Positions 1 through 6,031 of a stretch of DNA of 6,090 nt are shown in pieces (positions within the stretch are counted from its first letter, which is position 1; each line of letters begins with the position of its first letter). Source of the stretch: Clostridiaceae bacterium UBA6085 (lineage in GTDB: Bacteria; Bacillota; Clostridia; Clostridiales; Clostridiaceae); the NCBI GenBank assembly GCA_002428605.1, contig DIXH01000044.1, positions 1 to 6,090 of the forward strand, written 5' to 3'. Both the position numbers and the translations under genes were made by a program. The notes beneath the pieces are model-generated. The model worked only from the letters and a program-made list of their open reading frames with translations. It made no database searches and was not told the DNA's origin.

Positions 1-137
1 CCTGTGCCTATCTCCACGAAGAGAGGTGCGGATACCCTTGTGAGGTTGAGCCTTTCTGATAACTCGTGTTCAAAGAACACCTTTATCGTCTTGATCGCCT
101 TTTGTGTTTCCTTCGGACTCATCTGTGATTTGTACAA
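1..137 (-). CDS. asnA: Aspartate-ammonia ligase (asparagine synthetase A), N-terminal part, runs off the left edge
   Basis: AsnA makes asparagine from aspartate, ammonia and ATP in the cytoplasm. Only 45 codons plus two bases are inside the window. The translation contains ETQKAIKTIKVFFEHEL followed by RLNLTRVSAPLFV, which matches my memory of the start of AsnA: a long first helix, then the class II synthetase-like core. The rest, including the ATP site, is to the left and cannot be checked. The start is taken as TTG at 137-135, because a full AGGAGG lies 8 nt upstream; an in-frame ATG five codons further in is too far from that site. The upstream Asn-type T-box agrees independently with an asparagine-supply gene. 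The main alternative would be another class II synthetase-fold protein such as AsnRS, but the RVSAPLF motif favours AsnA. Confidence 0.9.
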   Translation of the reverse strand, partial: MYKSQMSPKETQKAIKTIKVFFEHELSERLNLTRVSAPLFVEIGT

Positions 138-145
138 TTTGATTT

Positions 146-151
146 CCTCCT
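146..151 (-). promoter_or_regulatory. Ribosome binding site fixing the TTG start of asnA
   Basis: The minus strand reads AGGAGG here, 8 nt before TTG (137-135). It lies just after the T-box terminator U-tract, so it is transcribed only when the leader antiterminates. It decides the rare TTG start over the ATG five codons downstream. Confidence 0.85.
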
Positions 152-157
152 GAATAT

Positions 158-189
158 AAAAAATCCCTTCATCCCTATACAGGGACGAA
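158..189 (-). terminator. Intrinsic terminator of the asnA T-box leader
   Basis: On the minus strand TTCGTCCCT (189-181) pairs with AGGGATGAA (176-168) across a 4-nt loop, a 9-bp stem with one G-U pair. GGGA and then six T (163-158) follow. It lies directly after the T-box, as expected for the OFF state, and ends 7 nt before the asnA RBS. Confidence 0.88.
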
Positions 190-442
190 AGGAAGGCTCT
201 TCCGCGGTACCACCCAGCTTAACTCCATTGGAGCTCACTTTTTAAGACACAGGCATAGGTAATGCCGATATCCGACTCCGTTATCGGGGAGTTCCGGCCA
301 GGTCTACTTGCCAATGAGGCTTTCCTCTGGCGGCTCTGAGATGTTCTTCAGCTATGCTCCTGCACCGGGATCACACCATCCCCGGTTCTCTTTGTCATTG
401 CACATAACGTACTCTTCTCGTCAATGCCGATTATTATTTTCA

Positions 443-470
443 ATTATAAGCATTTTGTCTGTCCTGTCAA
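443..470 (-). promoter_or_regulatory. Sigma-A type promoter of the asnA T-box leader
   Basis: On the minus strand a perfect TTGACA -35 (470-465) and a perfect TATAAT -10 (448-443) are separated by 16 bp. The predicted start is near 436, about 17 nt before Stem I of the T-box, giving a leader of roughly 300 nt. Confidence 0.9.
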
Positions 471-717
471 CAAGAATCTTTTTGGTTTCAGCCCAAAATT
501 CAACCAAATTGCAACGCATTCACTTGAACTAACCGAAGTGATTTTTACGGGTTGCTCCTTATCACAATTAGAACTGACCAATAATAGTGTCATCAGGCTG
601 GATCTGCTTACGGATATTTCTGATGTCTTGAAACATCGGATGGTTTTTCCTACATTCTATAGCGACATACAGTTATGAATCGGATAATTTTTGTTGAAAA
701 TATTTGAAAAATTACTG
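471..717. other. Divergent intergenic region without a convincing gene
   Basis: This stretch separates the asnA promoter from the tRNA-Asn promoter. An open frame at 424-678 on the plus strand covers part of it, but it starts inside the asnA leader, has no RBS and resembles no family I know. A minus-strand frame of 22 codons (636-568) has only a poorly spaced GTAGGA upstream. Two small structures are visible. One is an inverted repeat, TTTGGTT (481-487) with AACCAAA (502-508), just upstream of the asnA -35. The other is a weak hairpin, TCTGATGT (619-626) with ACATCGGA (633-640), followed by TGG and five T. The last 40 bases are A/T-rich and could be an UP element for the tRNA promoter. Confidence 0.5.
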
Positions 718-745
718 TTGCATTAATCCGAAACATTGCTATAAT
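718..745 (+). promoter_or_regulatory. Promoter of tRNA-Asn, probably also of glyS
   Basis: The -35 TTGCAT (718-723) and a perfect TATAAT -10 (740-745) are 16 bp apart, and TGC directly before the -10 makes an extended -10 element. The predicted start near 752 leaves about 10 nt before the tRNA. An A/T-rich tract lies upstream. Confidence 0.85.
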
Positions 746-762
746 AGTCTTTGTAATGACGT

Positions 763-837
<75 letters not shown>

Positions 838-856
838 TTTTTTTTATAACTGAATA

Positions 857-1041
857 ACTCGCAATGAATGGGAAGAGTAACGAGAAAAGTCTTCAAGAGA
901 CCGGACGGGTGGTGCAAGCTCCGGAGACAGAATCGTGAAGGGAGTCCATGAGCGTGTGAATGCAAGAGCAGGGCAATGCCAAGAAAGGTGGAACCGCGGA
1001 TAATATCCGTCCTTTCGTTGAGCAGGGCTTTTTTTATTTTT
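857..1041 (+). ncRNA. T-box riboswitch leader of glyS, glycine specifier GGA
   Basis: The conserved T-box AGGTGGAACCGCGG is at 986-999. The Stem I base pairs ATGGG (868-872) with TCCAT (945-949) and ACGA (880-883) with TCGT (933-936). The internal loop between them carries AGTA on the 5' side and GAA-G-GGA-G on the 3' side, which places GGA (941-943) at the specifier position; a one-base shift would give GGG, also glycine. The distal arm is CCGGA (901-905) with TCCGG (920-924), an AGAGA bulge before it and GGTGGTG-like sequence in its loop. AAAGG (984-988) can pair with CCTTT (1011-1015) to form the antiterminator, which excludes the terminator. Inference: uncharged tRNA-Gly(UCC) switches on glyS. 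The 5' end is approximate, since the leader may be made by processing behind the tRNA. Confidence 0.93.
1009..1041 (+). terminator. Intrinsic terminator of the glyS T-box leader
   Basis: GTCCT (1009-1013) pairs with AGGGC (1024-1028), followed by seven T (1029-1035), an A and six more T. Its left arm shares bases with the antiterminator partner CCTTT, giving the mutually exclusive switch. The stem is short, so the exact pairing is less certain than the U-tract. Confidence 0.8.
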
Positions 1042-1062
1042 ACGATTTGGGGAGGATAAGAA

Positions 1063-2451
1063 ATGACTGAAAAGACAATGGATAAGATCGTAGCGCTTTC
1101 CAAGGGCAGAGGCTTCGTATATCCGGGATCGGAAATATACGGCGGACTTGCAAATTCATGGGATTATGGCCCTCTTGGAGTTGAGCTGAAGAACAACATT
1201 AAGAAGGCGTGGTGGAAAAGGTTCGTGCAGGAGAGCCCCTATAATGTGGGACTTGACAGCGCGATACTGATGAACCCTGAAGTATGGGTTGCATCAGGCC
1301 ATGTAGGAGGATTCTCTGACCCTCTCATGGACTGCAAGGACTGCAAGTCAAGGTTCCGTGCCGACAAGCTTGTAGAGGACGATATGACCCTTAAGGGAGC
1401 TGAGGTAGCATCAGCTGACGGAATGAAGGAAGACGAGCTAATGAAGTACATAGAGGACAACGGCATCGTTTGTCCGAAATGCGGAAAGAAGAACTTCACA
1501 AGCATAAGGAAGTTCAACCTCATGTTCAAGACCTTCATGGGAATCACAGAAGACAGCAAGAATGAGGTATACCTGAGGCCGGAGACAGCTCAGGGAATCT
1601 TCGTTAATTTCAAGAGCGTAGCAAGGACAACAAGGAAGAAGGTTCCGTTTGGAATAGCCCAGATAGGGAAATCCTTCAGGAATGAGATAACACCAGGAAA
1701 CTTCATATTCAGGACCAGGGAGTTCGAACAGGCTGAGCTTGAATTCTTCTGCAAGCCGGGAACAGACCTTGAATGGTTTGCCTTCTGGAAGGAATACTGC
1801 ATGAAGTTCCTTCTCGACCTTGGCCTTGATGCCGAGTCTGTAAGGATGAGGGACCACAAGCCTGAAGAGCTTTCGTTCTACAGTGCCGGGACCTCCGATA
1901 TAGAGTACAGGTTCCCGTTCGGATGGGGAGAGCTTTGGGGTATCGCTGACAGGACAAGCTATGACCTGACGCAGCATATGACCCACTCAAAAGAAGACCT
2001 CTCATACATCGACCCTGTCACTAACGAGAAGTACGTGCCTTATTGCGTTGAGCCTTCAGTAGGAGTGGACAGGCTGTTCCTGACGTTCCTAGTAGATTCC
2101 TATGAGGAGGAGACACTTGAGAACGGTGAGGAGAGGAATGTGCTTAAGCTGCATCCTGCACTCGCTCCGTTCAAGGCAGCGGTATTGCCTCTTTCCAAGA
2201 AGCTTTCAGAGAAGGCGCTTGAAGTCTACGGACAGCTTTCCAAGCATTTCATGGTCGACTATGATGAAGCTGGTTCAATCGGCAAGAGATACAGAAGGGA
2301 AGATGAGATCGGAACGCCGTTCTGCATCACAGTCGATTTCGACACCCTTGAGGATAACACGGTTACTGTAAGGGACAGAGATACCATGGAGCAGATAAGG
2401 CTTTCAGTATATGATGTAGCTGACTACATAAGCAGGAAGCTTGAATTCTGA
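1063..2451 (+). CDS. glyS: Glycyl-tRNA synthetase, eukaryote-like alpha2 type
   Basis: Charges tRNA-Gly with glycine using ATP in the cytoplasm, as a homodimer in this family (GRS1 type, not the GlyQ/GlyS heterotetramer). The 462 residues are about the usual length. The N-terminal signature GFVYPGSEIYGGL is at 17-29 and the motif 1 region (NSWDYGPLG) at 31-39. Two cysteine pairs, C91/C94 and C137/C140, form a likely zinc site. Class II motif 2 is at about 205-226 (FRNE, then REFEQAEL) and motif 3 at 330-338 (EPSVGVDRL). The C-terminal anticodon-binding domain runs from about 369 to the end. GGAGG lies 7 nt before the ATG. The gene follows a Gly T-box, in full agreement with its function, and a hairpin follows the stop. 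No frameshift or missing motif is seen. Confidence 0.97.
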   Translation: MTEKTMDKIVALSKGRGFVYPGSEIYGGLANSWDYGPLGVELKNNIKKAWWKRFVQESPYNVGLDSAILMNPEVWVASGHVGGFSDPLMDCKDCKSRFRADKLVEDDMTLKGAEVASADGMKEDELMKYIEDNGIVCPKCGKKNFTSIRKFNLMFKTFMGITEDSKNEVYLRPETAQGIFVNFKSVARTTRKKVPFGIAQIGKSFRNEITPGNFIFRTREFEQAELEFFCKPGTDLEWFAFWKEYCMKFLLDLGLDAESVRMRDHKPEELSFYSAGTSDIEYRFPFGWGELWGIADRTSYDLTQHMTHSKEDLSYIDPVTNEKYVPYCVEPSVGVDRLFLTFLVDSYEEETLENGEERNVLKLHPALAPFKAAVLPLSKKLSEKALEVYGQLSKHFMVDYDEAGSIGKRYRREDEIGTPFCITVDFDTLEDNTVTVRDRDTMEQIRLSVYDVADYISRKLEF

Positions 2452-2467
2452 TACTAACCGACATTTT

Positions 2468-2496
2468 AGGACCGGCCTTATGGGCTGGTCCTTTCT
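2468..2496 (+). terminator. Terminator-like hairpin after glyS
   Basis: AGGACCGGCC (2468-2477) pairs with GGCTGGTCCT (2483-2492) around a TTATG loop, a 10-bp stem with one G-U pair. The T-tail is short and broken (TTTCTGCT), so termination may be incomplete and some readthrough into murD is possible. Confidence 0.7.
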
Positions 2497-2506
2497 GCTA
2501 AAAAAG

Positions 2507-2536
2507 TGGAAATCAATCTTCCTTTTACTCTATACT
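2507..2536 (+). promoter_or_regulatory. Candidate promoter for murD
   Basis: TGGAAA (2507-2512) and TATACT (2531-2536) are 18 bp apart. The -10 is good and the -35 matches four of six bases. It follows the glyS hairpin and would give a leader of about 55 nt. This is the best candidate in the gap, but clearly weaker than the asnA or tRNA promoters. Confidence 0.4.
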
Positions 2537-2597
2537 GTAGGGTGAAGGAATGTAATTAGTAAATAAGAACAAATATTTGAAAATGCGGGTGTAAGCT

Positions 2598-3968
2598 GTG
2601 AAAAGAGATTTCAATGAGTTCAAGGAATATATCAAGGACAAGAAGGTCGGAGTTGTAGGAATAGGAGTCAGCAATCTTCCGCTCATAAGGTTTCTTCTGA
2701 AGCTGGGGGCAAGGGTATCAGCGTTTGACAGGAGAGAGCTAAGTGATTTGGGACCTGAGGTACAGGAACTGGTCGACAGTATCGAGTTATTCCTCGGTCA
2801 TGATTATCTTGACCATCTCGATGGCCTTGATGTCATATTCAAGACCCCGGGAATGAGGATAGACGATCCGCATCTTGTAAAGGCCAAGGAAAAAGGAACA
2901 GTCATTACTTCAGAGATGGAGGAGTTCCTGAAATACTGCAAGGCGAGGACCTTTGGTGTGACAGGCTCTGACGGGAAGACCACTACCACTACTGTACTGG
3001 GGCTTCTTCTGAAGGAAGCCGGCTACAAGGTGTTTGTAGGCGGAAATATCGGGACACCACTGTTTGATAAGATAGAGGATATCCGACACGACCATATGGT
3101 AGTTCTTGAGCTTTCAAGCTTCCAGCTCATGACCATGACAGTGTCCCCGGATGTAGCAATAGTTACCAACCTTTCCCCAAACCATCTCGACATGCACAAG
3201 GGAATGCAGGAATATATCGACGCGAAGAAGAGCATCTTCCTGTATCAGGGCAAGGACGACATCTTAATACTCAATGAGGATAATGAGATAACGAAGAAAT
3301 TCGCAGATGAGGCAAAGGGGGTCGTTGAATTCTTCTCTTCTACCAGGGAGCTCGAGGATGCATACTTCATGGATGGAACCCTGTACCTGAGGGATGAGAA
3401 AGTGGTGGAGCTGAAGGACATGCTGGTGAAGGGAGTCCACAATGCGGAGAATTTCCTTGCAGCTTTCCTAGCCGCCAAGGATTATGTGTCAATAGATGAG
3501 ATGAGGAAGGTAGCCCTTACTTTCCCCGGAGTAAAGCACAGGTGCCAGCTTGTCAGGGAGTACAAGGGTGTAAGGTACTACAATGACTCCATCGCATCAA
3601 GTCCGACGAGGACCCTTGCAAGCCTTAAGGCTCTCGATACAAAGGTGAATCTGATCGCAGGGGGCTATGACAAGAACATCGACCTGTCGCCAGTAGCCTT
3701 CCAGGGCTACAAGTACATAAAGAACGCTGTGCTTGTTGGAGATACAAGATTCAAGCTCAAGGAAGCGTTCGATAACCTTGCCAACATGAAGGGAATCTTC
3801 GTGCCGGTGCATATGGCTGAATCCTTTGAGGATGCTGTCTACATTGCCAAAAGGCTTTCAAAGCCAGGTGATATCGTTGCGCTTTCTCCTGCGTGTGCCA
3901 GCTTCGACAGCTTCAGGAACTTTGAGGAGAGAGGGGATAGGTTCGCTTCTTTAGTCAATGATTTTTAA
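2598..3968 (+). CDS. murD: UDP-N-acetylmuramoyl-L-alanine--D-glutamate ligase
   Basis: Adds D-glutamate to UDP-MurNAc-L-Ala in cytoplasmic peptidoglycan precursor synthesis, using ATP. The 456 residues fit the three-domain Mur ligase plan. The N-terminal Rossmann-like domain has GVVGIGVSN at 18-26. The central ATPase has P-loop GVTGSDGKTTT (120-130), NHLD at 195-198 and the probable carbamylated lysine in YIDAKKS (K210). HNAEN is at 281-285. The C-terminal domain has NDSIASSPT (329-337), GGYDKN (355-360) and LSPACASFDSF (429-439) ending in FEERGDRF. Compared with E. coli MurD as I recall it, DSKATN is DSIASS here, a form I associate with clostridial MurD. The start is GTG with only GGGTG 6 nt upstream. 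No other cell-wall gene is adjacent, so it lies outside the usual mur/fts cluster. MurD is favoured over other Mur ligases by the NHLD and SPACASFD signatures. Confidence 0.93.
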   Translation: MKRDFNEFKEYIKDKKVGVVGIGVSNLPLIRFLLKLGARVSAFDRRELSDLGPEVQELVDSIELFLGHDYLDHLDGLDVIFKTPGMRIDDPHLVKAKEKGTVITSEMEEFLKYCKARTFGVTGSDGKTTTTTVLGLLLKEAGYKVFVGGNIGTPLFDKIEDIRHDHMVVLELSSFQLMTMTVSPDVAIVTNLSPNHLDMHKGMQEYIDAKKSIFLYQGKDDILILNEDNEITKKFADEAKGVVEFFSSTRELEDAYFMDGTLYLRDEKVVELKDMLVKGVHNAENFLAAFLAAKDYVSIDEMRKVALTFPGVKHRCQLVREYKGVRYYNDSIASSPTRTLASLKALDTKVNLIAGGYDKNIDLSPVAFQGYKYIKNAVLVGDTRFKLKEAFDNLANMKGIFVPVHMAESFEDAVYIAKRLSKPGDIVALSPACASFDSFRNFEERGDRFASLVNDF

Positions 3969-4002
3969 TTTTTGGAACTCGCGTCTTATGGCTTGCAGAC
4001 CT

Positions 4003-4031
4003 TTGCATTATGGGCCTTCATAGGATAAAAT
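4003..4031 (+). promoter_or_regulatory. Promoter of pfkA
   Basis: TTGCAT (4003-4008) and TAAAAT (4026-4031) are 17 bp apart in the gap between murD and pfkA, predicting a start near 4038 and a leader of about 45 nt. I see no hairpin with a U-tract after murD, so readthrough from murD is also possible. Confidence 0.7.
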
Positions 4032-4082
4032 CATAGTGAAATCCATGGAAAGTTTGCATACTAAATCAGGGAGGCAAAAAAT

Positions 4083-5186
4083 ATGGTAGTCAACAAGATA
4101 AAGAGAATAGGAATACTTACAGGCGGTGGAGATTGTCCGGGACTGAATCCGGTTATAAGAGCCGTCACCAGAACTGCGATACTGGAGTACGGCTGGGAAG
4201 TCGTTGGAATAAGGAACGGATACAAGGGAATGTACAACGGCGATTTTGTCGAGCTGACCCTCGACTCCATCTCAGGCATACTGCATGAAGGAGGTACGAT
4301 CCTTTACAGCTCAAACAAGGACAACCTTTTCGACTATCAGGTTGAAGTTGATGGGAAGCTTGTTAATAAGGATGTATCTGACGTCGGAATGGAAAACATC
4401 AGGAAGATGGGAATAGATGTCATGTTCATCGTCGGAGGAGACGGTACCCTTACCTCTGCAAGGGACTTTGCAAGAAAGGGTGTAAAGGTCATAGCTATTC
4501 CGAAGACCATTGACAATGACCTGGCATCAACAGATACGACGTTCGGATTCTCGACTGCTGTCGATGTCGCGACTGAAGCGCTGGACAGGCTCCATACCAC
4601 TGCGTCCTCGCATCACAGGATAATGGTCCTTGAGGTCATGGGAAGATATGCCGGATGGATAGCTCTCCATTCTGGAATAGCAGGCGGAGCTGATGTCATA
4701 CTCCTTCCTGAAATTCCATATGACATCAGGAATGTGGCAAGGACCATCGAGGAGAGGAAGGCAAGAGGCAAGAACTTCTCCATAGTTGTAGTCGGAGAAG
4801 GTGCCAAGGAGATCGGCGGAGATATAACCGTAAGAGAGATAATAAAGGATTCACCGGATCCTATAAGACTCGGCGGAATCGGGATCAAGGTGGCAACCCA
4901 GCTTGAGAAGCTATGCGGAAACGAGACAAGGGCTACAATTCTTGGACATCTGCAGAGAGGTGGATCTCCTTCATCTTCAGACAGGATACTTTCCACAAGA
5001 TACGGTGTTGAGGCTGTCAAGCTTGCAGCATCAGGCAAGTTCGGCAACATGGTCACACTGAAGGGCGACCACATGTCATATGATTCACTGGAAAATGTAA
5101 TCGGCAGAAAGTCAAAGCTTGTAAATCCTAACGGAGAGCTTGTTGAGGCTGCAAAGTCCATGGGAATCGGCTTCGGAGACGAGTAA
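4083..5186 (+). CDS. pfkA: 6-phosphofructokinase, mixed-substrate (group III) type
   Basis: Phosphorylates fructose 6-phosphate to fructose 1,6-bisphosphate, the committed step of glycolysis, in the cytoplasm. The 367 residues are longer than the roughly 320 of classic bacterial ATP-PFK, with extra sequence around 77-105. Visible motifs: TGGGDCPGLN (13-22), GGDGT (118-122), PKTIDND (140-146) with catalytic D144, R179, MGR (186-188) and GHLQRGGSP (288-296). E. coli G104 corresponds to G121, the ATP-type state. E. coli G124 corresponds to K141, the state seen in PPi enzymes. This G/K combination marks the mixed-substrate group, so the donor is not certain; ATP is more likely. AGGGAGG lies 8 nt before the ATG. 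It has its own promoter and is followed by a strong terminator, so it looks largely monocistronic. Confidence 0.94.
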   Translation: MVVNKIKRIGILTGGGDCPGLNPVIRAVTRTAILEYGWEVVGIRNGYKGMYNGDFVELTLDSISGILHEGGTILYSSNKDNLFDYQVEVDGKLVNKDVSDVGMENIRKMGIDVMFIVGGDGTLTSARDFARKGVKVIAIPKTIDNDLASTDTTFGFSTAVDVATEALDRLHTTASSHHRIMVLEVMGRYAGWIALHSGIAGGADVILLPEIPYDIRNVARTIEERKARGKNFSIVVVGEGAKEIGGDITVREIIKDSPDPIRLGGIGIKVATQLEKLCGNETRATILGHLQRGGSPSSSDRILSTRYGVEAVKLAASGKFGNMVTLKGDHMSYDSLENVIGRKSKLVNPNGELVEAAKSMGIGFGDE

Positions 5187-5200
5187 GAAATAATGATACT

Positions 5201-5229
5201 AAAGAGGCGCCGTGATTGGCGCCTCTTTT
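5201..5229 (+). terminator. Intrinsic terminator after pfkA
   Basis: AAAGAGGCGCC (5201-5211) and GGCGCCTCTTT (5218-5228) form a perfect 11-bp stem with a 6-nt loop, and the T-run continues to 5229. The end is only 4 nt before the tag RBS, so it is both the pfkA terminator and part of any readthrough leader of tag. Confidence 0.88.
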
Positions 5230-5245
5230 CACAGGGAGGATATTC

Positions 5246-5806
5246 ATGGGACACGGGGATTGTACCTGGCCAGGAAGTGAAATTGAACGGGAATACCATG
5301 ACAACGAGTGGGGAGCAGAGCTCCATGATGACAGGAAGCTGTTCGAGTTCCTGATCCTGGATACGTTTCAGGCCGGCCTGTCATGGAAGACGATCCTTAA
5401 CAAGAGGGAGAATTTCAGAAAGGCGTTTGACGGTTTCGACCCTGAAATTATCGCGGAGTATGACATCAGCAAGCTTGAAGAGCTAATGCAGGATAAAGGA
5501 ATCATAAGAAACAGGCTTAAGGTACAGGGAGCTGTTAAGAATGCTAAGGCATACCTTAAGGTCAGGGAGGAGTTCGGCTCGTTTGACAGCTACATCTGGT
5601 CTTTCGTTGGAAACCGGAGCATTGTTTCAAGCATAAACGGACCTGAAGACTACAGGGCAACCTGTCCTGAATCGGATTCCATGTCAAAGGACATGAAGAA
5701 AAGGGGATTCGCATTCTGCGGAAGCACCATATGCTATGCGTTCATGCAGGCGGCTGGCCTTATAAATGACCATCTCAACTCATGCGCATACAAGAACAGG
5801 AAGTAG
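5246..5806 (+). CDS. tag: DNA-3-methyladenine glycosylase I
   Basis: Excises 3-methyladenine from alkylated DNA, starting base excision repair. The 186 residues match E. coli Tag (187). The zinc ligands of the family are present: C6, H18, H176 and C180. YHDNEWG (17-23), QAGLSWKTILNKREN (42-56), KKRGFAFCGSTICYAFMQAAG (151-171) and GLINDH (171-176) are clear Tag signatures. The aromatic residues that stack on the base in E. coli (Y16, W46) correspond to Y17 and W47. E. coli E38, which contacts the base, corresponds to D39. The ATG at 5246 is chosen because GGGAGG lies 6 nt upstream; an in-frame TTG at 5216 falls inside the terminator hairpin and has no RBS. No convincing promoter of its own is visible, so expression may come from readthrough of pfkA or from a promoter inside pfkA. 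Confidence 0.95.
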   Translation: MGHGDCTWPGSEIEREYHDNEWGAELHDDRKLFEFLILDTFQAGLSWKTILNKRENFRKAFDGFDPEIIAEYDISKLEELMQDKGIIRNRLKVQGAVKNAKAYLKVREEFGSFDSYIWSFVGNRSIVSSINGPEDYRATCPESDSMSKDMKKRGFAFCGSTICYAFMQAAGLINDHLNSCAYKNRK

Positions 5807-5821
5807 AGAAGGACTCAAAAT

Positions 5822-5861
5822 CGATAAAGGCTGGTAATCGTATGGATGCCAGCCTTTATCG
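5822..5861. repeat. 13-bp perfect inverted repeat after tag, atypical terminator or insulator
   Basis: CGATAAAGGCTGG (5822-5834) and CCAGCCTTTATCG (5849-5861) are exact reverse complements around a 14-nt centre, and the stem may extend by GT and AT pairs. It starts 15 nt after the tag stop, as a terminator would, but no U-tract follows on either strand (TGGATTTG on plus, ATTTTGAG on minus). Confidence 0.75.
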
Positions 5862-5936
5862 TGGATTTGAATAGAACATTCAATACAGAAAGCAATATAA
5901 AATGTAAACAAAATGAAAAATTTCTCGTTTAGAGGA

Positions 5937-5965
5937 TTGCCTGAAATTTTTCCTTGTGGTAATAT
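5937..5965 (+). promoter_or_regulatory. Candidate upstream rRNA operon promoter (P1)
   Basis: TTGCCT (5937-5942) and TAATAT (5960-5965) are 17 bp apart, with TGG directly before the -10 as an extended -10 element. An A/T-rich, UP-like tract lies upstream at about 5887-5925. Both hexamers match four of six bases. Its place ahead of the second promoter fits the tandem promoters common in Bacillota rRNA operons. Confidence 0.5.
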
Positions 5966-5995
5966 ATCTAAGTCAGCTGTTTCGGCAAACTAGCG

Positions 5996-6025
5996 TTGAC
6001 AGCGCTCATTAAGAAGTGGTATTAT
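5996..6025 (+). promoter_or_regulatory. rRNA operon promoter (P2)
   Basis: A perfect TTGACA (5996-6001) and TATTAT (6020-6025) are 18 bp apart. The start is predicted near 6032, leading directly into a boxA-containing leader. Confidence 0.75.
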
Positions 6026-6031
6026 AAATAG

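Larger units (their letters stand above)
138..436 (-). ncRNA. T-box riboswitch leader of asnA, asparagine specifier AAC
   Basis: On the minus strand the conserved T-box GGGTGGTACCGCGG (215-202) is followed by an intrinsic terminator. Stem I can be drawn: lower helix GAGA (419-416) with TCTC (341-338), upper helix GTTATG (408-403) with CATAGC (356-351), and between them an internal loop with AGTA on the 5' side and GAA-G-AAC-A on the 3' side. This is the layout I recall for B. subtilis glyQS, GAA-A-GGC-A, and it puts AAC (345-343) at the specifier position, meaning tRNA-Asn(GUU). The distal arm is an ACCGGG/CCCGGT hairpin with a GGTGTG loop, preceded by an AGAGA bulge. GGCAT/ATGCC and CTCC/GGAG hairpins occupy the stem II-III region. 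Inference: uncharged tRNA-Asn promotes antitermination and asnA expression. The 5' end is estimated from the promoter. Confidence 0.93.

Noticed and set aside
568..636. Minus-strand frame of 22 codons (MFQDIRNIRKQ...)
   Set aside because: Only a GTAGGA 11-12 nt upstream, no promoter evidence, and CGT for arginine, which the neighbouring genes avoid. Too short to support.
424..678. Plus-strand open frame of 84 codons between asnA and the tRNA gene
   Set aside because: It starts inside the asnA leader, crosses the asnA promoter, has no RBS and resembles no known protein; most likely a chance frame.
838..845. Eight T directly after tRNA-Asn as an intrinsic terminator
   Set aside because: No compact GC-rich hairpin precedes it other than the tRNA fold itself, and the Gly T-box leader begins immediately after, so readthrough is more likely. 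Not excluded.
2449..5202. TGATACTAA occurring after both glyS (2449-2457) and pfkA (5194-5202)
   Set aside because: A nine-base match that includes the glyS stop codon in one case; no shared flanks, so treated as chance.
5216..5245. TTG-initiated extension of tag by ten codons
   Set aside because: The TTG lies in the loop of the pfkA terminator with no RBS; the ATG at 5246 has GGGAGG at ideal spacing and matches the length of Tag.
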